Origin: Paracamarosporium sp. OC-R06-R3
Taxonomy: Eukaryota > Ascomycota > Dothideomycetes > Pleosporales > Didymosphaeriaceae
Direction of reading: 5' to 3'
Assembly (NCBI GenBank): GCA_019828545.1
Contig: JACVRA010000175.1
Location: 1-64,000, forward strand
DNA: 64,000 nucleotides
Below are positions 44,574 to 56,359 of this stretch, in pieces (position 1 is the stretch's first letter; each line of letters opens with the position of its first letter). The translations under genes and the position numbers were made by a program. The notes under the pieces are model-generated. The model was not told the origin of the DNA. It was given only the letters and a program-made list of their open reading frames with translations, and made no database searches.

Positions 44574-46791
44574 ATGGCAGGCGGAGCTGTCTATAAGGAT
44601 TTGCTCCCCATTCCCGCAGAGGATCCTCGTCAAGAGGAAGATACTACGCCTACACTAACAGAAAAACCAACCGAGAGCCATGCGTTAGCTATGGAGGCAG
44701 CCAAAAACCCAGAGCTGCCTGGAGCAGCACAGGTGGCTCATGGAGAAGAAGTGGTAAATTTGGGCTGGAATGAGCCCAAGCATGCGGTTTCGGAGCCACT
44801 CGTAGGAGGACTGGAAAATGAGGATCTCTGGATGCTAGTCCGCAGGTTCAATAAGGTATTATTACCATATACTGTCTTTCTAACATTCACTGACATGGTA
44901 AAAGCAAATGTATCACGTCAAAGAGATCCCTAACCCACCTCCTGGCGGACTGGACCTCAACATCGCCGACGAGGAGGAGTTTTCACCAGACAAACTGAGG
45001 AGCAATATTGAGCGCCTCTATATGACCATTGTAGGTTCTTGAGTTATCAGTCAAGCTTCAGCCCACTTACTCTTCTATAGGGCCTTGGTTTGATGGGCTT
45101 TGGAAAGCATATCGTACGCTTACGATCGTGGCGTGAGGCTCGCCGCACGTCCTGGTTCTGTGCTGCGTACTTTGCCGCATGGCTCGTCGATCTACTGGTG
45201 CCTGTGCTGTCTCTTACCGTTGTGGCACTCATTGCCTATCCCCCCGCCCGCCCAATCCTATTTCCACCAGCTCCCATGGCTCTGGTCTCTAGTACGACTG
45301 GAGGTGTCCAGAAACCGAAAGCAGGAACACTGGGAAGCCACGATAGTGCCACGGGTGCTCCTGAGAACCACAAGGGAGAAGCAGTCGAGCAAGAAGCTAG
45401 CAACTTCGTCAGCGGCATTGCTTCTGTGGCATTATCCAGCGCGACTGGAAAACATCCTCAAGGTGAACCGCCTGAGGGAGATGACTCTTCGGCAGATGCA
45501 GTTCCGGACCCGACTTCTATCGCGATGGGCGCTGCCGACGCGAAGGATAAGGCTGCTGGAGGAACTCCTACAAAGAAACATGATAAAACGAAGGTACCAA
45601 TGGAGGCATTAGTATGGCAGAAAATGCGCCCACTTATGCATGGTATCGCTGATGCAGCTGACACCTGGGAGCGTTTCGCAAAGTGAGTCCATCCCAGACC
45701 ATGCGGAACTTGATCTGACCCTTCACAGCGCACTTTCACCTACAGCTCCCTTTCCACAAGATCGCTATCGCATCCGACTAGCTGGTGTCGTTGCACCCAT
45801 CGTTCTCCTATCTCTTTTCGTCACCTCATACATGTTCATGAAGGGCGTCACCTTTGGCATAGGCTTCGGTTTCTTCGGCGACCCAGTCATCCAGCCCGCA
45901 TTCACATACCTGAACCGGAAATTCCCCAACTGGCAGAAGCTTCTCGAGCTCCGCAATACCCTCCTCAAGGGCGTTCCGACAAATGCTCAGCTTACAATCA
46001 CACTCCTTCGCATCGGCGAGGCGAACAAGGCACCGCTTCCCCCTCCACCTCACATCGACCAGCCACCACCAGACAAGCCCGCCGGCATAAGCGAAAACGA
46101 ACTGCGTGCCACAGGTGCCGACTACCCGCTCAACGCAACGCAAGAAGAGCTCGACGAAGCCATGACGCACGACCCGACGACAGCCCACGAAACAAGCGGC
46201 TCAGACATCGACTCAGCCAAGGCCTCCAAGCACGGCAAGAAAGGCAGCAAGATCATCAACTTCTTCAAGGGCACCGTCAAAGGCGGCGTCGAGACCACCA
46301 TGGGCGCCGACAAGATCAAAGCCAAGGTCGGCGACATGCACGCGAAGAACCGCCTCGGTGCTGTGCCCAAGCTGGACGAGAACCTCAAGTCTGGGCCTGT
46401 AGAGTTCAAGGCGAGGTTCCATGGGGACAAGGGGCACGTGTATATCACTACCAAGGCGACGATTCCGTGCGTGGCTTTCTCTACGGATAGTACCATTGAG
46501 AAGGTTGGGACGGAGGAGAGGGAAGACTTGCATCCGCTGTGGAGCATTCCTATTGGCGATATCAAGGAGATGCGCAAGGTGGGTGGGTATGGGTGGAAGG
46601 CTAAGCTTGTCGTGGGATGGGCGATGGGGAGGGAGGTTGCGGATGGGCTGGAGATTATCCTGAAGGATAAGGCTGTTGCGCCTGGTAAGAAGGTGGAGCC
46701 GTTCAAGTATAAGATTACGGCTATACCGTTGAGGGACGAGCTGTTCAATCGATTGGTCAGTATGGGCGGGCAGAAGTGGGAGTGCTGGTAG
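44574..46791 (+). CDS. DUF3292-family membrane protein
   Basis: Exons 44574-44855, 44905-45030, 45081-45682 and 45729-46791 (introns of 49, 50 and 46 bp) give 690 residues. The family hallmark is ENEDLWMLVRRFNKQMYHVKEIPNPPPGGLDLNIADEEEFSPDKLR at about residues 81-126. Two hydrophobic regions (about 155-185, CAAYFAAWLVDLLVPVLSLTVVALIAYP; and about 350-390, ending GFGFFGDPVIQP) suggest membrane anchoring with a long disordered loop between them. The C-terminus (490-690) is a strand-rich cytosolic domain with GHVYITTKATIPCVAFSTD. The function of DUF3292 is unknown; proteins of this kind occur only in fungi. The ATG at 44574 is the first in frame. Confidence 0.88.
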
Positions 46792-49700
46792 AAGGCTACT
46801 AGTAGCGAGCGCATAGACGGTGTTGGTGGTTTAGGTTCGCGAGGAGAAGGTTATGGCGGACATGGGATAGATACCCTGGAGGAAGGAGGAGGAGCTTCAC
46901 GAGACGGTAACGAGTACACGAAACGACATGTCATTGATAGCCCCCGTACACATTCTAATCAACCGCGAAATAACCCCGACGACTATGTTCCCATTACGCT
47001 CATGCAACGCGGGCACATAACGTAGACTTTCCTGGCCCTACGCACCACTAGGGCTGTTCTGCAGCCTGTCACACAACGCCCAGGCATACCGCCGAAGTAA
47101 GCACCACCCCGGAGACATACTGCGGAGATATCATGGGGGCGGGGCCTAGGTTGTTCCGCTGGAGATAACATGGCAAGCGATCTGAAACCTCCGAGACAGC
47201 TTGGCGATGCTAACGCCGGATCGATTTCGTTTAACGCCGGCACCACACGTGATTGTGTATCCGCACGGGCAGTATCAAGGACTTCCGAATGCGGAAATTA
47301 ACGACGAACGAGCACAGGAAAATGCAAGTGTTAATGTCAATGTCATAGCTACGCAACGTAGTAGAGTAGAGTAGACTCTTCATCAGAAAATTTCAGCAGA
47401 TGACAATTCCATCGCATCATGACACAACACGACATGACACGTCGGGGCAAACTCGCCCAGCCCTCACTCATTTGCCCCTCCGCCAAGCATCGTGAAACGG
47501 CAGAAAAAAAATACTCACCAGCAGGAAATTCCTGCGCCCGCCAGCTTTGCCTTGACAAGTGGGTATGTGGCGGGCACGCATCAGGCCGCCGCACCGGCCG
47601 AACGCAACCCAACCGCACTCGCAGCCAGCTAACCCTCTGTTAGCCGCAGCGGGCCCGCAGCGGGCGCCAGAAATTTTCCCTCTGGGAGTCAATTTTGCGA
47701 AGGGAAAAACGCGGACGCGAGCTAGCTGGGTAGACAGGGTCGGCGACAAGCGAAGCAGCGACGGGCAGGGTCCATGTGGACGCGCCGAGTCGCCGAGCGA
47801 AACTTCTGGCGTGGCCGCACGAGCCGCGTAGCCGTCGGGAGAGGGCAAAACGTTTATCGTGGGGGATGCATGCGGTTAGGTCGGAGGGGTGGGTAAATTG
47901 TGGTGAGGGCTTTGCGGATCATGCGCGGTGCGGATGATCCGAGGCTTGGATGCAGGCGGGTGGGTTGCGGTGAGTGAGGTGGTCAGTAGTGAGGCTAGGG
48001 TGCGGTCGGATCCGAGGTAGAAGGTATACGCTGGGTACGGATGTACGGGAGCGGGATACGCAGGTGCGGATTTCCGACCGTCGGCCGACCGTCCGAGATC
48101 AGATGGGTGATCATGTCGTGGGATGCGCGCTTTTGCGGGATGGGAGGAAGCGTTCACCGCGGCTATTGATTGATGGTTCAGCATACAAATCAAACGTGCA
48201 ATTTTGTGCGTGACTCAGATTTAAGTGAGCCGGATGATCAAGTACCCGGCTGACGAGGAGAGACGCCATGTGAAGGTGTTAGCACGAGTGCTTTGCTGAG
48301 GGGCTTGGAGATGGCTCGCTCTTGATAAGGACCTAGGCTAGTGGGAGGATTAGAGGATGATGCTGAACAATTCGCCTTGATTATCATCCCCAGATTGCTC
48401 AGATTCTCAGGGTCTATTCTAAAAACAGCAGGGATGCGCGGTACGGAATTGGTGAGCAGATACCGGTCGACGGCAGCGAGTCGCGAGTGGTTGGCTGGCT
48501 CGTCTGGTGGTATTACTCATCGCTAGGCCCAGCAGGGTAGCACGCTCGTTTGCTGCGGATACAGGAGCTGCGTGGCACCAGAGGAGACGCGATTTGCGAA
48601 TTTCAATTCCAGTGGCCTGGCGCGTTGCTGTCCGGGATAGGAAAGCGCTGCGTACGCGAGGGCCAGATCAACGAGCGCGCCTCAACGAAACGTACACGGT
48701 ATTCCAGTTTGTGCTTGGCGGCACAGAGACATGGAGCCTGAGGCGTCGAGTTGAGCCACGTCGAGAAACAGGAACAGGGCTAGCTGGCGCTGAGAGGCTG
48801 ACGAGTGGGGCCGGGGTTGGCGCGCTGGTAGCTGCTGGGAGCTGGTAGCTGGGTACTTTGAGGCTGCCTGAGCGCCAGGGTGGAACAGACAAGACCGTTT
48901 GCTTGTTGAAGTTAACAGTTGAGTTGAGGAGTTCAGGCCCTCTTCTTCTCAGCGCTGGCGCCCGCCCCCAATAGTTGGGCGTGGAGGTTATCGCCGTCGC
49001 CGTGCCGTGTCGCAACCGCATGCCAACACATCAGCAGCGCAGCGAGAGAGCACCTGCGCAAGGGCAACAAAGGGCGTGCCTTGTCAGTCATTCGCCCCTT
49101 GGGGGCTCCAGGCCAAGGCGTGGGTGTGTTGGAGATGTGGATGACCGTGGGGCGTGGATGACCAGGTCCGTACCTGTGCCTGTTTCACAGCATGAACCAC
49201 TAGATCTCGGGGATCAAAGTCATGCGCGCACGCACCAGAGGCATTGCTCGCATGCGTGGCCTGCATTCAAAACGAAACACTGCCAGAGGGTGAAACTGGC
49301 TTCGGGATTACAGAATGGGGAATCTTGAGTGCTGAGATGATGGGAGCACGATGCGCATCGCGCATCGATCCCCGCAATCTCTCGCGGTAATCGAGACAGG
49401 GGGCCAAAGGACAGATTCAGGAAAAAAAGTGACAATGCCTTGGCCCTCCGCATTGGCAAGGTGCGGCGGACGAAGACGTGCATCGACGACGCGTACAAGT
49501 GCAGGTCACGCGGAATCCGTCGAGTCCGCCTGTTGATCATGTCACAAAGTTTCCTGTTTGCGCTCGCACAAAAGTGGGCGGTCGGATTGGCACATGTAGG
49601 CGAGCGTGACCGAGGCCGACGCGGAGTCGTTTTAACCCCGAGCCCCCCCAAGACGCTGCCTCTGCTCGGAATGCGCGTCACGAGGGCGCCGAGTTGGCCC

Positions 49701-50390
49701 GGCTGCGACCGGATGGATTCGCTCGCTGCCTTGGCCGTCGTTGCGTGGGCGTCCGCAGCAGCATGCGCGCACACGCAAGCTGCCGTCCGCAACCCTCGTG
49801 TAGAACCAGCTGCCTACTGCCTCTGTACGCGGGCACTCGCAAATGTGGCCGTAACGGGCTTGGGCGCCGCCGGTCAAGAATGATCCGCAGCCTCAGCCTT
49901 GCCGCAGAGCCGGCGCTCTGGATCCCGCCCTCTTTCGCAGGGGTGCACCCACGCACGGGCGCGCAGAGGGCGGTCAGACGATAAATTTCATTGTTCATGC
50001 AACGGAAAAAATGCGGCAGAGAATTAATGTAAGGGAAAAAATTAGTCACGAGACAGAGTGGAGAAATGTGTTTTGTTTTGGTAGAATCATCGTGTTTGAT
50101 TTCTGTTCTGCTAGGGGGAGTCTCAACCATCGATGTGGGAGATCTCATACCAGCCTATGTAGTTCGGTCCGTCATCCATGAATATATTCCATCCAAGCAG
50201 ATCTGAGTTGGGTAGTTCCATGTGCCATATCCGTCGCAGCGCGCTCGTGAGCCGCCCTTCAAATTCCCAGACATCCGTCCATTAGACAAAAGAAAATGTG
50301 ATATAATGCTCCCGAAGCGCCATGCTGAAAAAGACTCGCTCGCTAAAATGCTCAATCAAAGACAAGACAAAAAGGTCGACTGGCGTTGGC
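46792..50390. other. 3.6-kb gene-poor stretch
   Basis: GC-rich in its middle (47500-48850 and 49600-49950), with many long overlapping frames on all strands. None carries a domain or a splice pattern I can support. The left end is the 3' flank of the DUF3292 gene. Confidence 0.55.
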
Positions 50391-51137
50391 CTAATAACTT
50401 GTGATGAGCGGAGCTGTCGATTCAGGCATGTATATTTCTTCACTCTCAAAGAGTGATTGTGACTTTTCGTCGTAGAAGGATGTGGTGAGCATGGCCTCCT
50501 TTGCCGAGAACTCCATTGTGGGTTGCGGCGGGGTAGGCGGTGATTCGTCGTCAGAGTCCTCGTCGTGGACGAGCTCCGGTGGTGATTGTGAGGGTACGCG
50601 GGTGAGAGCAAGGCCTTCGTCGTCCTCCAAGTCGTCGTACTGATCGTCCTCCTCATCTTCGACTTCAGTGGTGGTGATCTGGACTGGTGATTGTATAAGG
50701 CGGCGGGGCATGTCGACCATGTCGAAGTCACCCTCCTCGTCGTAGTAGTCAGACTCGGAGTCGGAGTCGGAAGAGTCGTCGTCGTCGTCCTCCTCGACAA
50801 TGCTGTCGGCCCACTGGATGTGTCGGGGCTCCTCAGACTTCTGTGCCTTTGCAACGGTGTTGTGGAACCAGGCCTCTTGCTGCCTCTCGGCGTCCTGGAG
50901 TTCGATCATGAGGGAGTCGAGGAGGTTGGCATGGCCGACAAGCAGGCGGAGGTCGTGGTCGGCGCGGCAGGCTTCCTTGCCCAGCTTGGTGCGGGCCGAG
51001 GCGGCGATGTAGTAGGTCTGGGTGAGAGACATCTTCTGCTTCTTTGCTGGGGGCGAGGAGACAAAGGGAGTGCGAGTCGTCTCAGCAGAGATAGGCTCAA
51101 GGTTTGTTTGTATGCGGAGATGGGATGAGGAAGGCAT
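50391..51137 (-). CDS. acidic conserved fungal protein of unknown function
   Basis: Single exon, 248 residues, starting at an ATG followed by MPSSSHLRIQTNLEP. A short Lys patch (PAKKQKMS, 31-37) precedes a conserved helical block, SLTQTYYIAASARTKLGKEACRADHDLRLLVGHANLLDSLMIELQDAERQQEAWF (about 36-92), which I recognise from uncharacterised ascomycete proteins. The remainder is extremely acidic (EEDDDDDSSDSDSESDYYDEEGD and similar, 113-205) and probably disordered. The N-terminal Lys run may be a nuclear signal, and the acidic tail suggests a histone or basic-protein contact, but both are guesses. The long empty flanks on each side are unusual for this window. Confidence 0.78.
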   Translation of the reverse strand: MPSSSHLRIQTNLEPISAETTRTPFVSSPPAKKQKMSLTQTYYIAASARTKLGKEACRADHDLRLLVGHANLLDSLMIELQDAERQQEAWFHNTVAKAQKSEEPRHIQWADSIVEEDDDDDSSDSDSESDYYDEEGDFDMVDMPRRLIQSPVQITTTEVEDEEDDQYDDLEDDEGLALTRVPSQSPPELVHDEDSDDESPPTPPQPTMEFSAKEAMLTTSFYDEKSQSLFESEEIYMPESTAPLITSY

Positions 51138-52125
51138 GTTTGATATGTAGGCAGATATGTTTGTGCCTGGGCCGGTGAGTCAGTAAATTGTCGGTGACTG
51201 GAAGGGCGGGCTGCACGAACCTAACGTAGTAGCCAATGGCAGCGGAAGGTGATCCGAGCGTAAAGTTCCGAGGAGCAGAGGCGATTGCAAGACGTTGTAG
51301 TTAGTCGTGATGTCAAGAAGAGTGTTTTACTGTGCTGGTGTGTAGTGTTGTAAGCTGGTGACTGTTGGGGTGAAGCGAGCGGGCGTGGTGTATATATGTT
51401 TCTCTGACGGTGGATGACCAGTCCGGGATGCTCGGGCTTGAGCATAACACCGACAAGTGCTCACCGCAAAGAAAGCCTGCGCCAGCGTCCAAGCGTCTCG
51501 GCCACTTAGGCGGACAGGGGTTTTTGTCGTCCGCTAGCTCCGCCCACAAGCGGCGCTTTGTGATTACGAACCTTGGACATCACTCGGCCGACCGCATTCG
51601 GGCTTTACGCATCCCCAAGGCTGGAATTTGGAGATAACTCATCATGCTGGATGAATCATAACGCATGCGAAAAGCGTCGGCCATGGCACCGCGCCGCTCT
51701 ACGTTGGGTTGCGCCCTTGGGGCCTGAGTCACCGGCGGCGGGCGTGCAGACCGCACATCTGTACATGGACAGACAGCACCTGCATGGGATGCCAGTTGCG
51801 AGGCCGCGCAAAGAGCGTCGTGGGCGACCTGCTGGACCTGCTGCTGCCTGAGCGTCTGCGCTGGCGGCGTGCGTTGGCGACGCTTCAGCCTCGGGGCGCT
51901 GCGAATCAGGGGCCTCAGCAGCTAGCGCGGGCACCTGGGCAGCCACAGGCCACGCCCGCCGACCAGCGGACGGCGGACCATCCGCGCGCTGTCAAAAACG
52001 CTGCGACGCCGCGACTCGGCCCTCTCGCGTTCCATCGCATCCATCCTACGCCGTGTGTCCCCAGGCACCCGCTGCCAGCGCTCCTGCGACGCGTCGGCTG
52101 CGTGGTTCGGCCGCTCTGTTGCGTG

Positions 52126-52151
52126 GCCAGCCAGCCAGCCAGCCAGCCAGC
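52126..52151 (+). repeat. CCAG tetranucleotide microsatellite
   Basis: Six tandem CCAG units plus flanks in a gene-free GC-rich region. Confidence 0.85.
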
Positions 52152-52552
52152 TCGGGGCCGGAGCATACAAATGGGCCCGTCCCTGGGCGGACGAACTGGT
52201 TGCGCGGGCTCCCGGGCTCTGGCTGCCAGCTCCTGACGGGCGAACCACGCGGAACACGCAGTGTGGGGAAACGTCATGGGCAGATCAGCAAGCACGCCTT
52301 TTCCATGTCCCAAACCGCGTCGCGATTACTCACGCCGCCCTCGCAGTCCCCCAGGGCTGATTGGGTGCTTTGCTAACCATGCTGAACAATCTCGCCCTGA
52401 CAAATGCCACTGCACCCAATCAGCTCGCTGCCCTCCCCTAACGTTAGGCTGATGACACGATCATGCCTTTAGATTATCATGCCTACTCTTTCAAATTGCG
52501 CGGACCCGTATCGGAGAAAATGCCATCATTTGCACATGCTGCAGACCTCCTG

Positions 52553-52582
52553 CCTGCGTCTGCATCTGCGTCTGCATCTGCG
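52553..52582 (+). repeat. CTGCRT hexamer repeat
   Basis: About five imperfect units alternating CTGCGT and CTGCAT. Confidence 0.75.
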
Positions 52583-53334
52583 AGCCAGACCGCCAGCTCG
52601 TCGGATAGACGACGCCATTGCTGCGGTTGCCCCTTCTGGAAGTGCATTCCTCGCACATCTATTTTCGACTGAAGCCTCCCGCTACAGCCATGCAAGCCTC
52701 AAGCCTGTAACTGTCAACCTCGCGCCTCTGCTCGTCTCCTCGCCAATCGCACGCCGGCCTTCACAGGCGCTCCAAAGGGCTGAACATGCCCAATCCGGCT
52801 AGCCCCTCACGCTGGCGTTTACTCAGCTCTCTCTTCGCACAGCCCTACGGTACCATCAGGGTAACACCGCATCCAGGGAGCGAGCCAAGCGTCTGACAGT
52901 GTCCCCATCTGGGTATTCAAATGTACGCCTTCACCGCTGCATCTGTGCGCCTGCCAAGCCTTTCACCGCAGCCTCACCGCCAACGTGCAATATAGGCGAC
53001 GCCGAGGAATGCCACGCGCATAAACAACTTCTGTCCGCGTTGGGACATGAGTCGAAGTGATCAACCGTTCCTCGCACCGCCTCGCACCGCCATGTTAGTG
53101 TATGACTCCATCTCAAATTTACTGCTCACTACAACACTCGTTTATCTTTTTGTCTGTCCAAGTAATTAGGCTTCACAGCGCGAACCGCACTTCGTTCATT
53201 CCACATCATCGTCGATCATCGTCCACCAACGATTGCCCGTTCTGGTGGTTGGTTATTCGCTAGTCACTGATTGCTCATCCGCTACTCCACCCAGTACCCT
53301 TACTGCACCGAACCTCAAGTTCAAGTCTGCACAA

Positions 53335-54182
53335 TGCTAACGGATCATTTATCCGATACATCAACACTCAACAGCACGCCGGCCTTGGATGAGGATTTCG
53401 CTCTTGTCCGCCGCGTCCCAGTCTAACCACGACGCCTACGTCTGACCTCGCATGAAGGATCGTGACTGATGAGATCGACAGATATCCCAACCAGGATCCT
53501 TCGACCTTAGCAACCACACATAATCCCTCAGAATTGGAAAAGAGCTTGACGTATTGTCTTGTACGCTTATCGCCATGGTCTGCGGCTCAACCCGTCGTCA
53601 CCCATTCGTAATCAAAATAACCGAGCACCTCCTGCTCGACTAAGCGGTACACCAACCTCACCACCATTGGTCATGCAGCAGCTATCACGAATCACCCGCC
53701 TCGAACTTTCTGTCAGATTTTCCCATTTCCGTGGAACATGCGGAAGATGCACCGTCCTCGGATAGGGCCTTCCGGACTTGTGGTGGTGGAGTTCTCCGCT
53801 CCATCCAACATGCCTCAGTCAACATCGTGCGATCACCCAGGACGTCATTCAAAATCCCCAGACTAGCGAAGCTTTCAAATACCACATGTTTCATGTTCTG
53901 CACGAGTACCAGCAACAATCCATGGCCAGAGGGTGCGGGGTAAGTCCCCGAAGTCCGCATTGTTGGCCAACACCAACTCCGCCATGTCTCGAGAAACAGT
54001 GCGGCACGGTCGAAACACGAGCGCCACTACGGTACATGCAACGCTATGCATATATCACAGGAAAGTCCGGAGTAGGACAAGCGGCACGGTCGACTCTGAG
54101 TGGTCGTGCCGCGTTAGAACCCATCTACAGAAGGCTCCCGGCTTCTACGCGATTGCCACCATGGCTCGATGTACTTGATTGA
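53335..54182 (+). other. unresolved coding-like pieces
   Basis: A small ATG frame at 53335 encodes MLTDHLSDTSTLNSTPALDE and about ten more codons. From 53550 one frame runs to a TGA at 54180-54182, broken only by a TAG at 53763-53765. Inside it, GACGTCATTCAAAATCCC... (from about 53842) follows a CACCCAG acceptor-like site and encodes DVIQNPQTSEAFKYHMFHVL, ending at a strong donor (GGG|GTAAGT, 53941). A 60-bp stop-free intron with CGAGAAACAG as acceptor would follow. It may be a multi-exon gene whose 5' exons I cannot place, or a decayed one. No family recognised. Confidence 0.3.
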
Positions 54183-55132
54183 GACGGCTGAGCTGAGATG
54201 AGATGAATGAAGTCCGTGGTCATGTCCGTGAGATGATGTGTAGGCGCGGCATAGGTGGTGTATTGGCTGGCGTATTGGGCATAGAAAGTGGACGGTCTCG
54301 TATCATATTCATTGAGCGAGCCTGACTATCACAGGAATAGTCCTATTCTGGAATCCACTGGCAAGACTCCGGACTTTCTGGATATTCTTGTTAACACTTT
54401 CTACTTAAGCTCGGGACCATGCCTCCCCTTTTTGCGTCATTGCCAGAGATTGGCAGTGATAAGGCCCATGCAATCACACAAACAGATCCAACGTACTAAC
54501 AGTACTAGCAGCATACTTACACAGATGTAGTCCGTTTTCTAGTTTAGGCAATGCGGAGGCTGACTGTACTGCGCTTTTGTCCGGCGACCGCGCTGGTGTA
54601 ACGTGCATTCATGCATACCCCGCAACATCTCACCGTCTAATCATATGGAAAGTTTGTTTCATTCAGAAGCACCCTCTATTTGCTGCAGGGCTCTGCGGTG
54701 GTCTTCGAACATTCGGTTTGTGTAGCCAGCTATTCAGGCTGAACATGCCGTGTAGCACCAATCTTTATCAGATTGGCTTCACCGCATGCCATCATTTGTG
54801 CAATTGCCGAACTAAAAAAAATGCGGCAGGTTTGGATCTAGCGTGTGATAGTGCAGGTGTGACTGACTAAGAGTGCAATATTCTCTCAATCTACGTCACA
54901 TGCATCTATGTTACACTTAATGAGTTGTGGAGAGGATTGGTAGCACTCTATTTTTCGAGAGAAAGTACAATCAACATCAAACGACACATCAAAAACACTA
55001 AGTGCCAGTAAATATGGCTTCAACAAATCGTGTACTATCAGCATCTATGCAAGGATATGCTATACACGATACTTTTCGAGCGTCCAACATTCTCATTGCT
55101 CTAGAACATGACAACAGCTGCATGCTATCTTC
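54183..55132. other. intergenic, promoter of the pectin methylesterase gene
   Basis: AT-richer than the sequence to the left. No gene seen. Confidence 0.55.
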
Positions 55133-56359
55133 ATGAAAACTATGATCGGCTCCCTCTTCACCATTCTCACGGTGCTCAGTATCCCGGTGCAATGCATGCT
55201 CGAAAGTCTCAAGTTCCCGACATCTTTCGAGCTTTGCCAATATCCTACAACCAATGTTTTACAAGGTTGTCCAAAGGGGACCATTGTCGTGGGAACGAAC
55301 TCCACACAATCACATTTCACAACCATTCAAAGCGCCATCAACTTACTGCCAAACAACAGCATACCATTCACCCTTCTCATCACTGCTGGTACTTACACCG
55401 AACAGCTAAACATCACCCGACAAGGACCCATCCACCTCCTAGGCCAAACAACCAATGCCTCAGACCCCACCCAAAACCTAGCCACGCTCTCCTGGGCCTC
55501 CGCAAAAGGCAAAGGCTCCAACCTCACCGACAACGCCTTCACATCGACCCTAACCATCGCCCCAACCCTCAACGCCAGCCTCACAGGCGCAAGTCCCACG
55601 GGCTTCCCCGTCCCACCCACCACCCCCTTTGGAACCACCGACTTCCGCGCCTACAACCTCAACATCCGCAACGTCTTCGCGCCGCAGGCCGCAGGCCCCT
55701 CCCTCGCCCTCAGCATCAGCCGCGCAAACGCCGCCTTCTACCGCTGCGCCATCGCCTCCTTCCAGGACACAGTCTACATCGGACACCTCGGAAACGCATA
55801 TTTCTTCTCGAGCTCGATCGCAGGAGAGACGGATTTCCTCTACGGGTTCGGCACGGCGTGGCTCGAGCGGTGCAGGCTCACGCTGCGCGGCTGCAAGGGC
55901 GGCATCATCGCGTGGAAAGGGACGAACACTTCTTCCGCGAATAAATACGGGTGTTATGTTGCGCGGTCGGAGGTCCGCGCTGAGAATGAGAGCGTTGCGG
56001 TGGAGTTCGAGGGCCGCTGTGCGTTGGGCAGGCCGTGGAATGCGCGGCATAGAAGTGTCTACCTGGACACGTATATGGATGGGACGGTGCTGAGGGGGGG
56101 CTATGTCAAGTGGAGGGATGTAGAGGATCCGGCGAGGTCGAATTATGATAATGGGACGTTTATGGCGGAGTATGCTAGTTTTGGACCTGGGTGGGATCGC
56201 GTGGGGAGGGTGTTGGATCGGGGGGGTGTGGTGCCGTTTTCGTCTCCGGCGGAGGTGTTTAGGAGCCGGGATGGGGAGCGGCCTGATGTTGGGTGGATTG
56301 ATAAGGAGTTTTATCCTTATGGGGGTGGGGGGTATGGTGGGGGTTCGGGGGAGGATTGA
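55133..56359 (+). CDS. pectin methylesterase-like protein (CE8 family), secreted
   Basis: Single exon, 408 residues. A signal peptide spans about residues 1-21 (GSLFTILTVLSIPVQC). The right-handed beta-helix carries the CE8 active-site signature: CAIASFQDTVYIG with D212 (acid/base), GETDFLYGFG with D234 (nucleophile) and GRPWNARHRSVYLDT with R300. Several N-glycosylation sequons are present. It should de-esterify homogalacturonan in plant cell walls, so the fungus probably lives on or in plants. The C-terminus after about residue 350 is Gly-rich (GGGGYGGGSGED), an unusual tail. Codon third positions shift from C-ending early to G/T-ending late. The ATG at 55133 is the first that gives the signal peptide. 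Confidence 0.9.
   Translation: MKTMIGSLFTILTVLSIPVQCMLESLKFPTSFELCQYPTTNVLQGCPKGTIVVGTNSTQSHFTTIQSAINLLPNNSIPFTLLITAGTYTEQLNITRQGPIHLLGQTTNASDPTQNLATLSWASAKGKGSNLTDNAFTSTLTIAPTLNASLTGASPTGFPVPPTTPFGTTDFRAYNLNIRNVFAPQAAGPSLALSISRANAAFYRCAIASFQDTVYIGHLGNAYFFSSSIAGETDFLYGFGTAWLERCRLTLRGCKGGIIAWKGTNTSSANKYGCYVARSEVRAENESVAVEFEGRCALGRPWNARHRSVYLDTYMDGTVLRGGYVKWRDVEDPARSNYDNGTFMAEYASFGPGWDRVGRVLDRGGVVPFSSPAEVFRSRDGERPDVGWIDKEFYPYGGGGYGGGSGED

Larger units (their letters stand above)
51138..53334. other. gene-poor stretch with simple repeats
   Basis: 2.2 kb with GC-rich overlapping frames (51900-52400) that look like composition artefacts. It contains a CCAG tetranucleotide repeat and a CTGCRT hexamer repeat. 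No supported gene. Confidence 0.5.

Noticed and set aside
47349..49950. Long frames in GC-rich intergenic DNA
   Set aside because: Overlapping on all frames, no domains, no start context or splice pattern.
51650..52376. Several 100-175-codon frames on both strands
   Set aside because: All overlap in a GC-rich, repeat-containing stretch and have Ala/Pro/Arg-rich random-looking content.
53240..53335. Possible tRNA (GTTCAAGTC B-box match near 53310)
   Set aside because: No matching A box, D-arm guanines or acceptor-stem pairing in the right places.
55108..55944. 278-codon frame overlapping the pectin methylesterase in another frame
   Set aside because: His/Pro/Arg-rich composition from C-ending codons of the real gene; no domain.
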